Of a stretch of 32,257 nt of DNA, positions 1-7,218 are shown in pieces. This DNA is from Candidatus Woesearchaeota archaeon (GTDB taxonomy: Archaea; Nanobdellota; Nanobdellia; Woesearchaeales; SM23-78), in contig JAFGRK010000013.1 in assembly GCA_016935175.1 (NCBI GenBank), positions 1 to 32,257 on the forward strand, given 5' to 3'. The notes under the pieces are model-generated. The model was given only the letters and a program-made list of their open reading frames with translations. It had not been told where the DNA came from and did no database searches. The position numbers and the translations under genes were made by a program. The first letter of the stretch is position 1; each line of letters begins with the position of its first letter.

Positions 1-312
1 AACTTCTGCATCAACTACGACGGCCAGGAAGAAGTGCTAGGAGCTGTCAGGTTGGTTGTCAGGAAGATACTTGCAGAGAAACTCAAGGAAGAAGACCTGA
101 CTAGCCAAGTAATAAAGGAGAACCTTTACTCATCCTACTTTCCACCCCCTCAGCTAATAATAGAGCCAGGAATGAAGTACTCAGGCATAATGCTCTGGGA
201 CTCAAAAGGGGCGCTGATATACTTTACCAGGGCTCCTTGGCTTGAGTTTGAGAAGAAAGAATATGACAAGGCCATAAGCTTCTACAACAAGGAAGCAGAC
301 AAGGCAGAATGA
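1..312 (+). CDS. C-terminal part of a divergent cis-prenyltransferase (UppS/Nus1-like), 5' truncated by the window
   Basis: The frame is open from base 1, so the gene starts before the window; the visible 103 residues are its C-terminal end. The order of motifs follows undecaprenyl diphosphate synthase: an NYDGQEE stretch (family N-Y-G-G-R), a helix, then PQLIIEPG...MLWD...IYFT..PWLEFEKKEYDKAISFY, matching the family's DLVIRTGG...LLW...LYFT..LWPDFD. The family makes long-chain polyprenyl diphosphates for glycosyl carrier lipids at the membrane. The arginines of the RTGGExR motif, which bind the substrate pyrophosphate, are missing: the sequence reads IEPGMKYSG. That loss resembles the non-catalytic Nus1/NgBR subunit of heteromeric cis-prenyltransferases. 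Family call fairly sure; subunit role inferred. Confidence 0.7.
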   Translation, partial: NFCINYDGQEEVLGAVRLVVRKILAEKLKEEDLTSQVIKENLYSSYFPPPQLIIEPGMKYSGIMLWDSKGALIYFTRAPWLEFEKKEYDKAISFYNKEADKAE

Positions 313-352
313 TACATAAATGATAGGCATGAGTCATAGTTAAATTAATATA

Positions 353-468
353 GTGCGTTCAGCAGTAGCGCATTGCGAGCCCTTGAAAAAATAAGCAATA
401 ACAAAACACGCGGCAAAAGAAGCGATTAAAGATGCGATGCGAGCGCGCTACGAAAAAGCTGAACGCAC
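353..468 (+). ncRNA. Long hairpin upstream of the parvulin gene, probable structured 5' leader
   Basis: Bases 353-363 (GTGCGTTCAGC) pair perfectly with 458-468. Just inside, 365-371 (GTAGCGC) pairs with 445-451, and 372-376 can pair with 434-438 with one G-U. A TATA-like sequence at 313-320 would place a transcript start near 343. The element ends 29 bp before the parvulin start codon and is richer in GC than its surroundings. No ORF explains it. It could be a leader or a free RNA; I recognise no known family. Confidence 0.5.
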
Positions 469-497
469 AAGATACGAACATATGAAGGTGATAAATA

Positions 498-1763
498 ATG
501 GATGAGAACAACCTTTATTTCCAGAGAATGGTTGAGCAAAAGAAACACCATGATAAGAGGAAGACTCCTGCCTGGATAATAGTATTCATCATAATATGCG
601 TGATTGCAATCATAGCCCTGGGAGCTTTGCTTGCCACTAGCAGAAGCCCAATGGATAGCATATTCTCAATTTACAGCCAGCAATACCCGGACTCAGTAAT
701 GAGCGTGCAGATGATCACAGGAGAAGATGCAAACGCCCTAGGGGAGCAGATAAGGGGCTACTGCCCAGGGTTCAACCTTGCAGATTTCTACATGGCACAG
801 TTTGACAATGCTGCAAAGCAGCAGTCAATAGTCCACATAGTCAATTCTAAGAGCGGGGATGTTGAGTGCGTGATTGACAGGAATCCTCCTGTGCAGCAAA
901 GCCAGCAAGCCCTAGGCCAAACCCTATTAGCCACTATCAATGGCGAGCCAGTGTATGCTGAGGAAGTAACGCTTGTGTACAATAACATACCTGCTGAGAG
1001 CAGGACTAATGCCTCGCTAGCAGATGCTTACGACCAGGTAGTCAACAATAAGCTATTGTTGCAGGACGCAGCAAGAAAAGGATTAGTGGTGAGCGATGAG
1101 GAAGTGAACAATGCAATCAATGCCTTCCTTGCCAATAATGGGCTGACCATAGAGCAACTGCAGCAGAACCTGGCAGCTAGCGGCTCAAGCATAGGCACAT
1201 TCACTGTTAACATAAGGAACAACCTGTTATTGCAGAAAGAAGTAGCAGAGGTGACCAAGGGCGCGCCAGCGCCTTCAGAACAAGAGATGATGGCTTATTA
1301 TGATGAGAACAAGCAAGGCTTTTCAACAGTTGCAAGGGCCACCACACATCAGATACTTGTGTATGCCAATGACAGCAACGTTGACTCAAAGCTTGAGTAC
1401 GTGAAAAGCATAGCAGAGCAGCTTAACACAACCAATTTCTGCGAGTTAGTAACCAAGTACTCAGAGGACACAGTCACTATTGGGAGGTGCGGGTTGTATG
1501 AGTTCCAGCAAGGCCAATTACTGCCTGAGTATGAGGATATAGTGTTTAATTCAGAGCCAGGAAGCGCCAAGATAATCAGGACCAGGATAGGCTTGCACAT
1601 AGTCAGGATTGATAATGTCACCTTGCCCAAGCAGCTCAGTTATGAAGAGGCCAAGCCCAGCATCAATGACTATTTTGTGCTAAGGAACATGCAGTCAATG
1701 CTCAACCAACACATCGAACAGCTAAGGCAAGAGGCAGAAGTAGTGAACTATAACCCTCAATAA
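498..1763 (+). CDS. Membrane-anchored parvulin-type peptidyl-prolyl isomerase (PpiC/SurA-like)
   Basis: 421 aa. A short charged N-terminus (KKHHDKRK) precedes one transmembrane helix at about residues 26-48, which should place the rest outside the cell. Residues about 145-255 look like a SurA-type N-terminal chaperone domain (ATINGEPVYAEEV, then helical NNKLLLQDAARKG and VSDEEVNNAI). Residues about 275-375 are a PpiC rotamase domain: ATTHQILV, the KYSEDTVT-GRCGLYEF turn and the closing GLHIVRID. Such proteins isomerise prolyl bonds and help exported proteins fold. Two cysteines in the outer region (GYCPGF, VECVID) could form a disulfide. The ATG follows an SD, AAGGTGAT. Family confident; clients unknown. 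Confidence 0.85.
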   Translation: MDENNLYFQRMVEQKKHHDKRKTPAWIIVFIIICVIAIIALGALLATSRSPMDSIFSIYSQQYPDSVMSVQMITGEDANALGEQIRGYCPGFNLADFYMAQFDNAAKQQSIVHIVNSKSGDVECVIDRNPPVQQSQQALGQTLLATINGEPVYAEEVTLVYNNIPAESRTNASLADAYDQVVNNKLLLQDAARKGLVVSDEEVNNAINAFLANNGLTIEQLQQNLAASGSSIGTFTVNIRNNLLLQKEVAEVTKGAPAPSEQEMMAYYDENKQGFSTVARATTHQILVYANDSNVDSKLEYVKSIAEQLNTTNFCELVTKYSEDTVTIGRCGLYEFQQGQLLPEYEDIVFNSEPGSAKIIRTRIGLHIVRIDNVTLPKQLSYEEAKPSINDYFVLRNMQSMLNQHIEQLRQEAEVVNYNPQ

Positions 1764-1873
1764 GCATAATAACTAAGGATAACAAGCAAAAAAAAGAAGG
1801 ATATTTAAGCAAGAGGAGAATAAGCAATAGGATATAAGCGCAAAAGACAACTAAATAAAGACGGTGGTTTGTT

Positions 1874-2425
1874 ATGGAGAAAGTTGTATATATAATAGGG
1901 GCGTTGAAGAACTGGAAAGTGATAGACTTGGCAAACAGGCTAAGCAAGGAATTCCCTAAGTGTGAATTCTTCTGCAGCTGGATAACCCCAGGGCCTGAGG
2001 CAGATGAATACCTAAGGAAATTCGGCAAGAAAAGAGGCCTTAGTTACAAAGAGACTTTGCAAGACTGGGGCGCTAAGCATGTCTTTAATTTTGACAAGAC
2101 CCATCTAGATAGGGCTGACATGGTGATAATGCTTATGCCTTGCGGAAAATCAGGACACCTGGAACTGGGCTATGTGAGAGGCTGTGGCAAGCCAGGCTAT
2201 GTGCTATTCCCAAAAGAGCCTAAAAGGATTGATGTGATGTACCAATTTGCAACTGACCTATGCTTTAGCACTGATGAATTAATAAATGAATTAAGAAAGG
2301 TTATGGACAAGCCTGTTATGGAAAAGCTAACCATGGAAAAGCCAAAAAACGCAGCTGCGCCAGTCATCAGGAAGAAGAAGATGGACACAGTGGTCATCAC
2401 GGCAAAGCCGCAAGAGATTAGGTAA
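1874..2425 (+). CDS. Nucleoside 2-deoxyribosyltransferase-like protein
   Basis: 183 aa, soluble. An N-terminal beta strand (VVYIIGALKNWK) is followed by DRADMVIMLMPCGKSGHLELGYVRGCGKPGYVL at about residues 80-112. This is the family pattern: a strand ending in small residues, then an S/H-x-E-x-G-x-A/V helix carrying the catalytic Glu (E98), then G-KP. Family members cleave or transfer the N-glycosidic bond of (deoxy)nucleosides or nucleotides. The last 35 residues are Lys-rich, repeat a short VMEKLTMEKPK motif and look disordered. A TATA (ATATTTAA, about 1801) and SD GGTGG precede the ATG. Substrate cannot be read from the sequence. Confidence 0.6.
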   Translation: MEKVVYIIGALKNWKVIDLANRLSKEFPKCEFFCSWITPGPEADEYLRKFGKKRGLSYKETLQDWGAKHVFNFDKTHLDRADMVIMLMPCGKSGHLELGYVRGCGKPGYVLFPKEPKRIDVMYQFATDLCFSTDELINELRKVMDKPVMEKLTMEKPKNAAAPVIRKKKMDTVVITAKPQEIR

Positions 2426-2510
2426 AGGCGTTTTTATTGCTTATTCTTATTATTTCTTCTTTGTATTTTTTCTTCACTAGGCATTAGCTATTAGCATATT
2501 ATAGGCGGCG

Positions 2511-2567
2511 CGCACGAGCCTGCGGGCAAAAAAGACGATGTTTTTTGTTATTGGGCCAAGGCGCGAG
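2511..2567. other. GC-rich imperfect hairpin in the 200-bp gap 2426-2625
   Basis: CAAAAAA (2527-2533) pairs with TTTTTTG (2541-2547) around a GACGATG loop. Outside it GCCT (2518-2521) can pair with AGGC (2559-2562), with GG/CC pairs between. The sequence is GC-rich in an AT-rich spacer. It may be a small RNA or a terminator. Nothing else is recognisable in the gap apart from the downstream promoter. Confidence 0.3.
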
Positions 2568-2652
2568 AAACTAGGTTTAAAGCGTAACCGAAAATCCTTC
2601 AGGTTTTGTGTCGACGGGTATATAAATGAGTTCTAGCATATACCATTCTAAG

Positions 2653-2841
2653 ATGAAAGACTATTATATAAAAGAAAAAGATACTATTTCCAGGATTAGG
2701 GATGACAATGCCAATGACATCAAAATCCGGCTCGAGGGCCTAAGATGGGAATATGACAAGCTCAGGCATTTAAATTCAGTTATGGCTTATTATGTTAAAG
2801 ACAGCATATATGAGCTAGAAAGGAAATTAAGCAAAATATGA
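2653..2841 (+). CDS. Small charged helical protein, unknown function
   Basis: 62 aa from ATG 2653 (MKDYYIKEKDTISRIRDD...). The frame could start at ATG 2626, but a TATA box (TATATAAA, 2619-2626) overlaps that codon and would place the transcript start near 2648. A leaderless start at 2653 is therefore more likely. The protein is rich in Lys, Arg, Glu and Asp and predicted all-helical, with heptad-like spacing in the second half (LRHLNSVMAYYVKDSIYELERKL). No family recognised. Confidence 0.5.
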   Translation: MKDYYIKEKDTISRIRDDNANDIKIRLEGLRWEYDKLRHLNSVMAYYVKDSIYELERKLSKI

Positions 2842-2886
2842 TTATCGCCAACAATATTTATAAAAGCAGACGATATACCAAGTAAA

Positions 2887-3216
2887 ATGACCATGTACTT
2901 TTCAAGCCCAACCATGAGCTACGGCCAGGCTATGGAAAAAGCAGGCTATAACTCAACAGCCAAAGGTAAAAGTAGCTATGGCCCTGCCAATAGCACATAC
3001 GGCTCTGGCAATAGGCTAGTATACGGCAGGAGCAATGCAACATCACCTGATAATCTTTACACCAAGGCCAAGATCGACTACAGCGAGATGATGAAGAACA
3101 AGCTCCGCTACACTGACCCAAAGAAAGCTCTTGAGTACAAAGATAAAGAAGATGATTCTAAAAAAACACTCGAGCTCATGGCACAAAGCGAGCTGGAAAG
3201 GATGCTTGATGAGTAG
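2887..3216 (+). CDS. Unknown low-complexity protein, leaderless
   Basis: 109 aa. Residues 8-60 are rich in Ser, Gly, Tyr, Asn and Ala with repeated YG steps (MSYGQA, SSYGPA, STYGSG, LVYGRS), which suggests a disordered segment. The C-terminal 45 residues are highly charged and helical (DPKKALEYKDKEDD...). The TATA at 2854-2861 (ATTTATAA) lies about 28 bp before the ATG, so the mRNA is probably leaderless. No family recognised; the gene sits directly before the L7Ae operon but has its own promoter. Confidence 0.6.
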   Translation: MTMYFSSPTMSYGQAMEKAGYNSTAKGKSSYGPANSTYGSGNRLVYGRSNATSPDNLYTKAKIDYSEMMKNKLRYTDPKKALEYKDKEDDSKKTLELMAQSELERMLDE

Positions 3217-3236
3217 GAGTTCTTAGTAATGAAAAC

Positions 3237-3245
3237 CTTTATAAA
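3237..3245 (+). promoter_or_regulatory. TATA box of the L7Ae-S28e-L24e operon
   Basis: CTTTATAAA preceded by GAAAAC, a plausible BRE. The centre at 3241 predicts a start near 3267, which is the first base of the kink-turn element below. Confidence 0.7.
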
Positions 3246-3266
3246 CACCCTCTTTTCACTTTCAGC

Positions 3267-3319
3267 TACCAATGAGTTATGAGGTTTTTAGGCCGCAAGC
3301 CTAAAAGCTGAACGAGGTA
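3267..3319 (+). promoter_or_regulatory. Two stacked kink-turns at the 5' end of the L7Ae mRNA (predicted autoregulatory element)
   Basis: The segment folds as follows. C-helix 3267-3270 pairs with 3316-3319. A 3-nt bulge (AAU, 3271-3273) is followed by tandem G-A pairs G3274/A3315 and A3275/G3314. Two Watson-Crick pairs follow (3276-3277 with 3312-3313). A second 3-nt bulge (UAU, 3278-3280) is followed by tandem G-A pairs G3281/A3311 and A3282/G3310. The helix then continues 3283-3293 with 3299-3309, closed by loop CGCAA. Both bulges match the kink-turn rule exactly: helix, three unpaired bases, then GA on each strand. L7Ae is the standard kink-turn binder, and archaeal L7Ae is known to repress its own mRNA through a leader kink-turn. 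The fold is seen; binding is inferred. Confidence 0.75.
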
Positions 3320-3380
3320 CAGTTCTAAGTGTATCTCATAGTGCATAGCATATAGGACCGATAGTAGGAGGTTGAATAAC

Positions 3381-3692
3381 ATGAGCGATAAGGCTTACGA
3401 GGCAATTGAGATTGCAAGAAAGACAGGTAAGATTACCAAGGGAACCAATGAAGTGACCAAGGCCATTGAGAAGGGAAAGGCTAAGCTTGTGGTAGTGGCA
3501 AAGGATGTCACTCCGCCAGAAGTCATCATGCACATTCCTTTGCTTGCCAGGGAAAAGGGCATTGCTGTGGTCGAGGTTGAGAAGAAAGCAGACCTGGGCG
3601 CAAGCGCTGGGTTGAAAGTAGGAACTGCAAGCGTGGCCATACTGAAAGAAGGAGAGGCCAAGGACCTGCTCAGAGAACTAGGCGTGAAATAA
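3381..3692 (+). CDS. rpl7ae: Ribosomal protein L7Ae (eL8), also a kink-turn RNA-binding protein
   Basis: 103 aa from ATG 3381, nine bases after SD GGAGG; the in-frame TTG at 3372 overlaps the SD spacing and is rejected. It has the full L7Ae fold, with the RNA-contact motif GKITKGTNEVTKAIEKGKAK at residues about 16-35 and the specificity loop KKADLGASAGLKVGTAS near 72-88. In archaea it is a subunit of the 50S ribosome, of box C/D and H/ACA guide RNPs and of RNase P. It heads an operon with S28e (17-bp gap) and L24e (10-bp gap). The leader carries predicted kink-turns, so its level is likely self-limited. Confidence 0.95.
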   Translation: MSDKAYEAIEIARKTGKITKGTNEVTKAIEKGKAKLVVVAKDVTPPEVIMHIPLLAREKGIAVVEVEKKADLGASAGLKVGTASVAILKEGEAKDLLRELGVK

Positions 3693-3709
3693 GCCTTTGG
3701 TGAAGTAAA

Positions 3710-4018
3710 ATGGCAGATAAAAGGATGGAAAGAGGAAGCAGCCCCCGCCCGGAAGGAGGCAGGAGGGACCAGCAGGAAGGGCCTAAGGGAGGAGTGAATT
3801 TTTCTCCTGCAGTGCCTGCTAGTGTCGAGGAAATCGTCGGCAGGACTGGAACTAGGGGAGAGGCTACCCAGGTCAGGTGCAAGGTGCTTGATGGCAGGGA
3901 CAAGAACAAAGTCATAAGGAGAAATGTCCGTGGACCTGTTCAGCTGGGTGACATGCTCATGCTTAGGGAGACAGAGATAGAAGCCAGGCCTCTTAACAAG
4001 TCTGGAAGGAGCAAGTAG
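3710..4018 (+). CDS. rps28e: Ribosomal protein S28e (eS28) with N-terminal extension
   Basis: 102 aa. The conserved part starts near residue 36 ([27 protein letters not shown]) and ends with the family signature [23 protein letters not shown]. Archaeal S28e is usually about 70 aa. Here the first 35 residues are an added Arg/Gly/Pro/Glu-rich, probably disordered tail. It is a 30S protein near the mRNA exit channel. SD GGTGA lies just before the ATG. Confidence 0.95.
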   Translation: MADKRMERGSSPRPEGGRRDQQEGPKGGVNFSPAVPASVEEIVGRTGTRGEATQVRCKVLDGRDKNKVIRRNVRGPVQLGDMLMLRETEIEARPLNKSGRSK

Positions 4019-4028
4019 GTGATATAAT

Positions 4029-4220
4029 ATGCCTAGATGCGATTTTTGCAGGAAGCAAGTTGAGCCTGGAACTGGCAAGATGTTCGTCACAAAAGAAGGC
4101 AGGGTCTATGACTTTTGCAGCATGAAGTGCGAGAAGAACATGCTCAAGCTCCACCGCAAGCCCAGGACTACGCAGTGGACTGTGGAGTACGGCCAGATAA
4201 AGAAGGGCATGAAGAAGTGA
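4029..4220 (+). CDS. rpl24e: Ribosomal protein L24e (eL24), zinc-binding
   Basis: 63 aa, the normal archaeal length. The four zinc ligands are C4, C7, C30 and C34 (CDFC...DFCSMKC), followed by the conserved basic RKPRTTQWT segment. It is a 50S subunit protein. SD AGGTGATAT lies in the 10-bp gap after S28e, so it is the last gene of the L7Ae operon. Confidence 0.95.
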   Translation: MPRCDFCRKQVEPGTGKMFVTKEGRVYDFCSMKCEKNMLKLHRKPRTTQWTVEYGQIKKGMKK

Positions 4221-4222
4221 TG

Positions 4223-4266
4223 AGCCCGGCCGGCGAGGCCCAAATTATTTTTTTCAGGTTTTTTAA
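4223..4266 (+). terminator. Probable terminator after L24e
   Basis: A short GC-rich hairpin (GGCC, loop GGCGA, GGCC) is followed by two T-runs, at 4248-4254 and 4259-4264. The next gene has its own AT-rich upstream region. Confidence 0.5.
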
Positions 4267-4349
4267 GAACTCATTTTCAAACGTAAAAATTATTTGGCCG
4301 CAGGCGCTTACTAAAGTGAAAATACTTTAATCAAAGAAGGTGAATCAAA

Positions 4350-4841
4350 ATGATTGAAAGGACACTTGTGTTGATTAAGCCAGATGGAGTGCAGAGAAGC
4401 CTTGTCGGCAGGATCCTGACCAGGTTCGAGGATGCAGGGCTTAAGATTGTGGGCATGAAGATGGTATGGGTTGATGAGGAGTTTGCCAGAAAGCATTACA
4501 CAGAAGACCTTGAGAAGAGAAGGGGCAAGCATGTTCGTGACTACATGGCTGATTTCATCAAGTCAGGGCCAATAGTGGCTTTTGTGCTTGAAGGCGTCGA
4601 TGCGATTGACAACGTGAGAAAGATTGTAGGCGCAACAGAGCCCAAGGCGGCTGTGCCAGGCACCATAAGGGGAGACTTCGCCCACGTCAGCTATTCACAT
4701 TGCGATGAGAAAAAGCAGGGAGTAAGGAACCTTATCCACGCGTCATCTGACAAGAATGATGCTGAGTACGAGGTAAAGCTCTGGTTCACAGGCAAGGAGA
4801 TGCACTCTTACAAGACAGTGCATGATATTCATTTGCTATAA
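4350..4841 (+). CDS. ndk: Nucleoside diphosphate kinase
   Basis: 163 aa. It opens with ERTLVLIKPDGVQR, and the catalytic histidine is H130 in NLIHASSD. It transfers the gamma phosphate from ATP to NDPs through a phospho-His, supplying GTP and other NTPs. Compared with the compact bacterial form it carries an insertion of about eight residues (YSHCDEKKQGV) between GTIRGDF and the catalytic loop. The L7Ae-S28e-L24e-NDK order is a common archaeal arrangement. SD GAAGGTGA precedes the ATG; the upstream spacer 4267-4349 is AT-rich. Confidence 0.95.
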   Translation: MIERTLVLIKPDGVQRSLVGRILTRFEDAGLKIVGMKMVWVDEEFARKHYTEDLEKRRGKHVRDYMADFIKSGPIVAFVLEGVDAIDNVRKIVGATEPKAAVPGTIRGDFAHVSYSHCDEKKQGVRNLIHASSDKNDAEYEVKLWFTGKEMHSYKTVHDIHLL

Positions 4842-4903
4842 GGGCAAAAAAAAGGTAAAATAGCAATAGGTAATACTGCTAAATAACAAGGAGGAAGTAC
4901 AAA

Positions 4904-4960
4904 ATGGGTAACAAAAATGGAATTTTTGAGACCCCCAGAAATCAGGGAGGTGATTTCTGA
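4904..4960 (+). CDS. 18-aa leader peptide overlapping the EF-2 start codon
   Basis: ATG 4904 encodes MGNKNGIFETPRNQGGDF and stops at TGA 4958-4960, sharing its last base with the EF-2 ATG (TGATG). It has its own strong SD, AAGGAGG, eight bases before the ATG. Its codons run straight through the EF-2 SD (GGAGGTGAT, 4946-4954). The arrangement implies translational coupling: ribosomes ending the peptide would reinitiate on EF-2. Expression is inferred. Confidence 0.6.
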   Translation: MGNKNGIFETPRNQGGDF

Positions 4961-7173
4961 TGGGAGAAAAGATGGTTGATAGGATGAAGAGGATGATGAA
5001 TAAGCGCGAGAATATCAGGAATATTTGCACTAGCGCCCACATCCACCACGGAAAGACTGCTTTTACTGATAATTTGCTGGCAGCAGCAGGGCTCATGTCT
5101 GAGCAGGCTGCAGGAGACCTGGACAAGGGAATGGCTACATGGCAGCACGCTGATGAGCAGGAAAGATTATTGACAGTTGACTCTGCTAACGTCTCAATGG
5201 TTCACGAGTTCCAGAAAGAGGAGTTCTTGATCAACCTAATAGACACGCCAGGGCACGTTGATTTCGGCGGGAACGTCACCAGGGCTATGAGGGCTATTGA
5301 CGGCACAATAGTGCTGGTTTGCGCTTCAGAAGGCATCATGCCGCAGACTGAGACAGTGCTCAAGCAAGCCCTCAGGGAGAGGGTCAAGCCAGTGCTTTTC
5401 GTCAACAAGGTTGACAGGCTCATCAAGGAGATGAAGTTCACGCCAGAGCAAATCCAGGAAAGGCTGGTCAAGATAATCCTTGAGTTCAACACCCTGGTAG
5501 AGGAGATTGCAGAGAAGGATTACAAGCACAAGTGGAAGGTTAACATCCAGGACGGCAGCGTAGCCTTTGGCAGTGCCAGGGATAATTGGGCATTGTCGCT
5601 TCCTTTCATGCAAAAAAAGAACGTCTCTTTCAAGGATGTGAGCAAGGCTTACAATGAGATGACTGCTGATGAGAGAAAGGACTGGTTCTGGAAGAACTCA
5701 CCATTAAACGAGGTAATACTTGATATGGTAGTCAAGCACCTTCCTAACCCTATTGATGCGCAAAAGTACAGGGTCATGAAGATATGGCATGGAGAACCAG
5801 AGTCACCCCTAGGAAAAGGCATGCTTACATGCGACCCTAATGGCAAATTGTCATTCTGCATCACAAGAATCCTTATTGATCCTAAGAGCAACAGGGAGAT
5901 AAGCGCAGGAAGATTGTTCTCAGGAACATTGAAGGAAGGCATGACAGTGTACCTTAACAATGCTAAGCAGAGCCAGAGGATACAGAACGTGTACATGTAC
6001 TTAGGGGTCAAGACTGAGAGCTTTGAGGAAGTGCCGGCAGGCAATGTATTGGCAATAGCAGGCATACAAGGGTTTGCAGGAGAGACTATAACAGAGGAGC
6101 CTGACCAGGCATTTGAGGAATTAAAGCACATTTTTGAGCCTGTCATTACCAAGAGCATCAAGGTCACGCAGATGCAGGACTTGCCCAAGCTGGTTGATGT
6201 GCTCAGGAAGGTTGCAAAGGAAGACCCTAGCATCAAGATAGAGATTAACGAGGAGACAGGCGAGAACCTGATGAGCGGCATGGGAGAATTGCACCTGGAG
6301 ATCATAGAGAACAGGATAGTCACAGAGAAAAACCTGAAAGTCCAGACTTCACCACCCATAGTCGTGTACAGGGAGTCAATCCTTTCCAAATCTCCGCAAG
6401 AGTGCGAGGGAAAAAGCCCTAACAAGCACAATAAGTTCTACTTCCTAGTTGAGCCTCTTGAGGAAGGAGTGTACACTGCCATCAAGGCAGGCCAAGTGAA
6501 TGAGGGCAGGATAAAGAAAAAGGACGTGGCATTGAGGGACAGCCTGGTGGACGCTGGCCTAGACAAGGATGATGCCGATAGAGTCAAGGACATCTTTGAG
6601 GGCAACATATTCATAGACAACACCAGGGGGCAAGTCTACCTTGGAGAAGTCATAGAGATGATAATAGACATGTTCGAGGATGTCATGAAAAAAGGCCCCA
6701 TAGCCCTAGAGCCATGCATCAAGGTGAAAGTAAGGCTTACTGACATGAAGTTGCACGAGGACGCCATCCACAGGGGGCCAGCCCAGGTCTACCCTGCAGT
6801 CAGGGACGGAATAAGGGAAGCCATGATGATAGCCAGGCCTATAATGTACGAGCCCAAGCAGATACAATTGATAGAGGCTCCTGCAGACTACCTAGGGGAT
6901 GTTTCCAAGCTAATCATGAACAAGAGAGGCCAATTAATGGAAGTCACCCAGGAAGGGGCTTTTGCAGAGATAAAGGCCAAGCTGCCAGTGGCAGAGCTCC
7001 TAGGCTGGAGCAGCGACCTTAGGTCAGCTACAGCAGGAAGAGGAGTTTCCTCCTTGATCGACCAGAGCTTCGAGCGATTGCCTGATGAGCTCCATGAAAA
7101 AGTCAAGAGAATCATCAGGAGCAGGAAGGGCATTGCAGAAGACGCAATAGTAGCCAAAGGAGGCAGGGACTAG
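4960..7173 (+). CDS. fusA: Translation elongation factor EF-2
   Basis: 737 aa, full archaeal length. G motifs: AHIHHGKT (26-33), DTPGHVDFGG (95-104), NKVD (149-152). Domain II starts near 305, and domain IV carries the diphthamide loop DAIHRGPAQ with the target histidine H604. It drives GTP-dependent translocation on the ribosome. The P-loop is unusual: the normally conserved Asp of AHxDxGKT is His (H29). EF-1A in the same window keeps its Asp. The start follows a near-perfect SD (GGAGGTGAT) and overlaps the stop of an 18-aa leader peptide. Confidence 0.97.
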   Translation: MGEKMVDRMKRMMNKRENIRNICTSAHIHHGKTAFTDNLLAAAGLMSEQAAGDLDKGMATWQHADEQERLLTVDSANVSMVHEFQKEEFLINLIDTPGHVDFGGNVTRAMRAIDGTIVLVCASEGIMPQTETVLKQALRERVKPVLFVNKVDRLIKEMKFTPEQIQERLVKIILEFNTLVEEIAEKDYKHKWKVNIQDGSVAFGSARDNWALSLPFMQKKNVSFKDVSKAYNEMTADERKDWFWKNSPLNEVILDMVVKHLPNPIDAQKYRVMKIWHGEPESPLGKGMLTCDPNGKLSFCITRILIDPKSNREISAGRLFSGTLKEGMTVYLNNAKQSQRIQNVYMYLGVKTESFEEVPAGNVLAIAGIQGFAGETITEEPDQAFEELKHIFEPVITKSIKVTQMQDLPKLVDVLRKVAKEDPSIKIEINEETGENLMSGMGELHLEIIENRIVTEKNLKVQTSPPIVVYRESILSKSPQECEGKSPNKHNKFYFLVEPLEEGVYTAIKAGQVNEGRIKKKDVALRDSLVDAGLDKDDADRVKDIFEGNIFIDNTRGQVYLGEVIEMIIDMFEDVMKKGPIALEPCIKVKVRLTDMKLHEDAIHRGPAQVYPAVRDGIREAMMIARPIMYEPKQIQLIEAPADYLGDVSKLIMNKRGQLMEVTQEGAFAEIKAKLPVAELLGWSSDLRSATAGRGVSSLIDQSFERLPDELHEKVKRIIRSRKGIAEDAIVAKGGRD

Positions 7174-7177
7174 GTCT

Positions 7178-7205
7178 TTGCCTAAATTTTTTTAGTTTTC
7201 TTATT
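7178..7205. terminator. T-rich terminator between convergent EF-2 and protease genes
   Basis: A run of seven T's (7187-7193) and further T-rich sequence directly follow the EF-2 stop; the convergent protease gene ends at 7219. Confidence 0.45.
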
Positions 7206-7218
7206 GCTTCTTTTATTG

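Noticed and set aside
3395-4090. 231-aa minus-strand frame over L7Ae/S28e/L24e
   Set aside because: Shadow of well-identified plus-strand ribosomal genes; Ser/Leu/Pro-rich composition typical of antisense frames.
4115-4330. 71-aa plus frame overlapping the L24e end
   Set aside because: Alternative frame of L24e followed by terminator sequence.
5649-6431. 260-aa minus-strand frame inside EF-2
   Set aside because: Entirely within the EF-2 coding region and without a plausible start site; antisense shadow.
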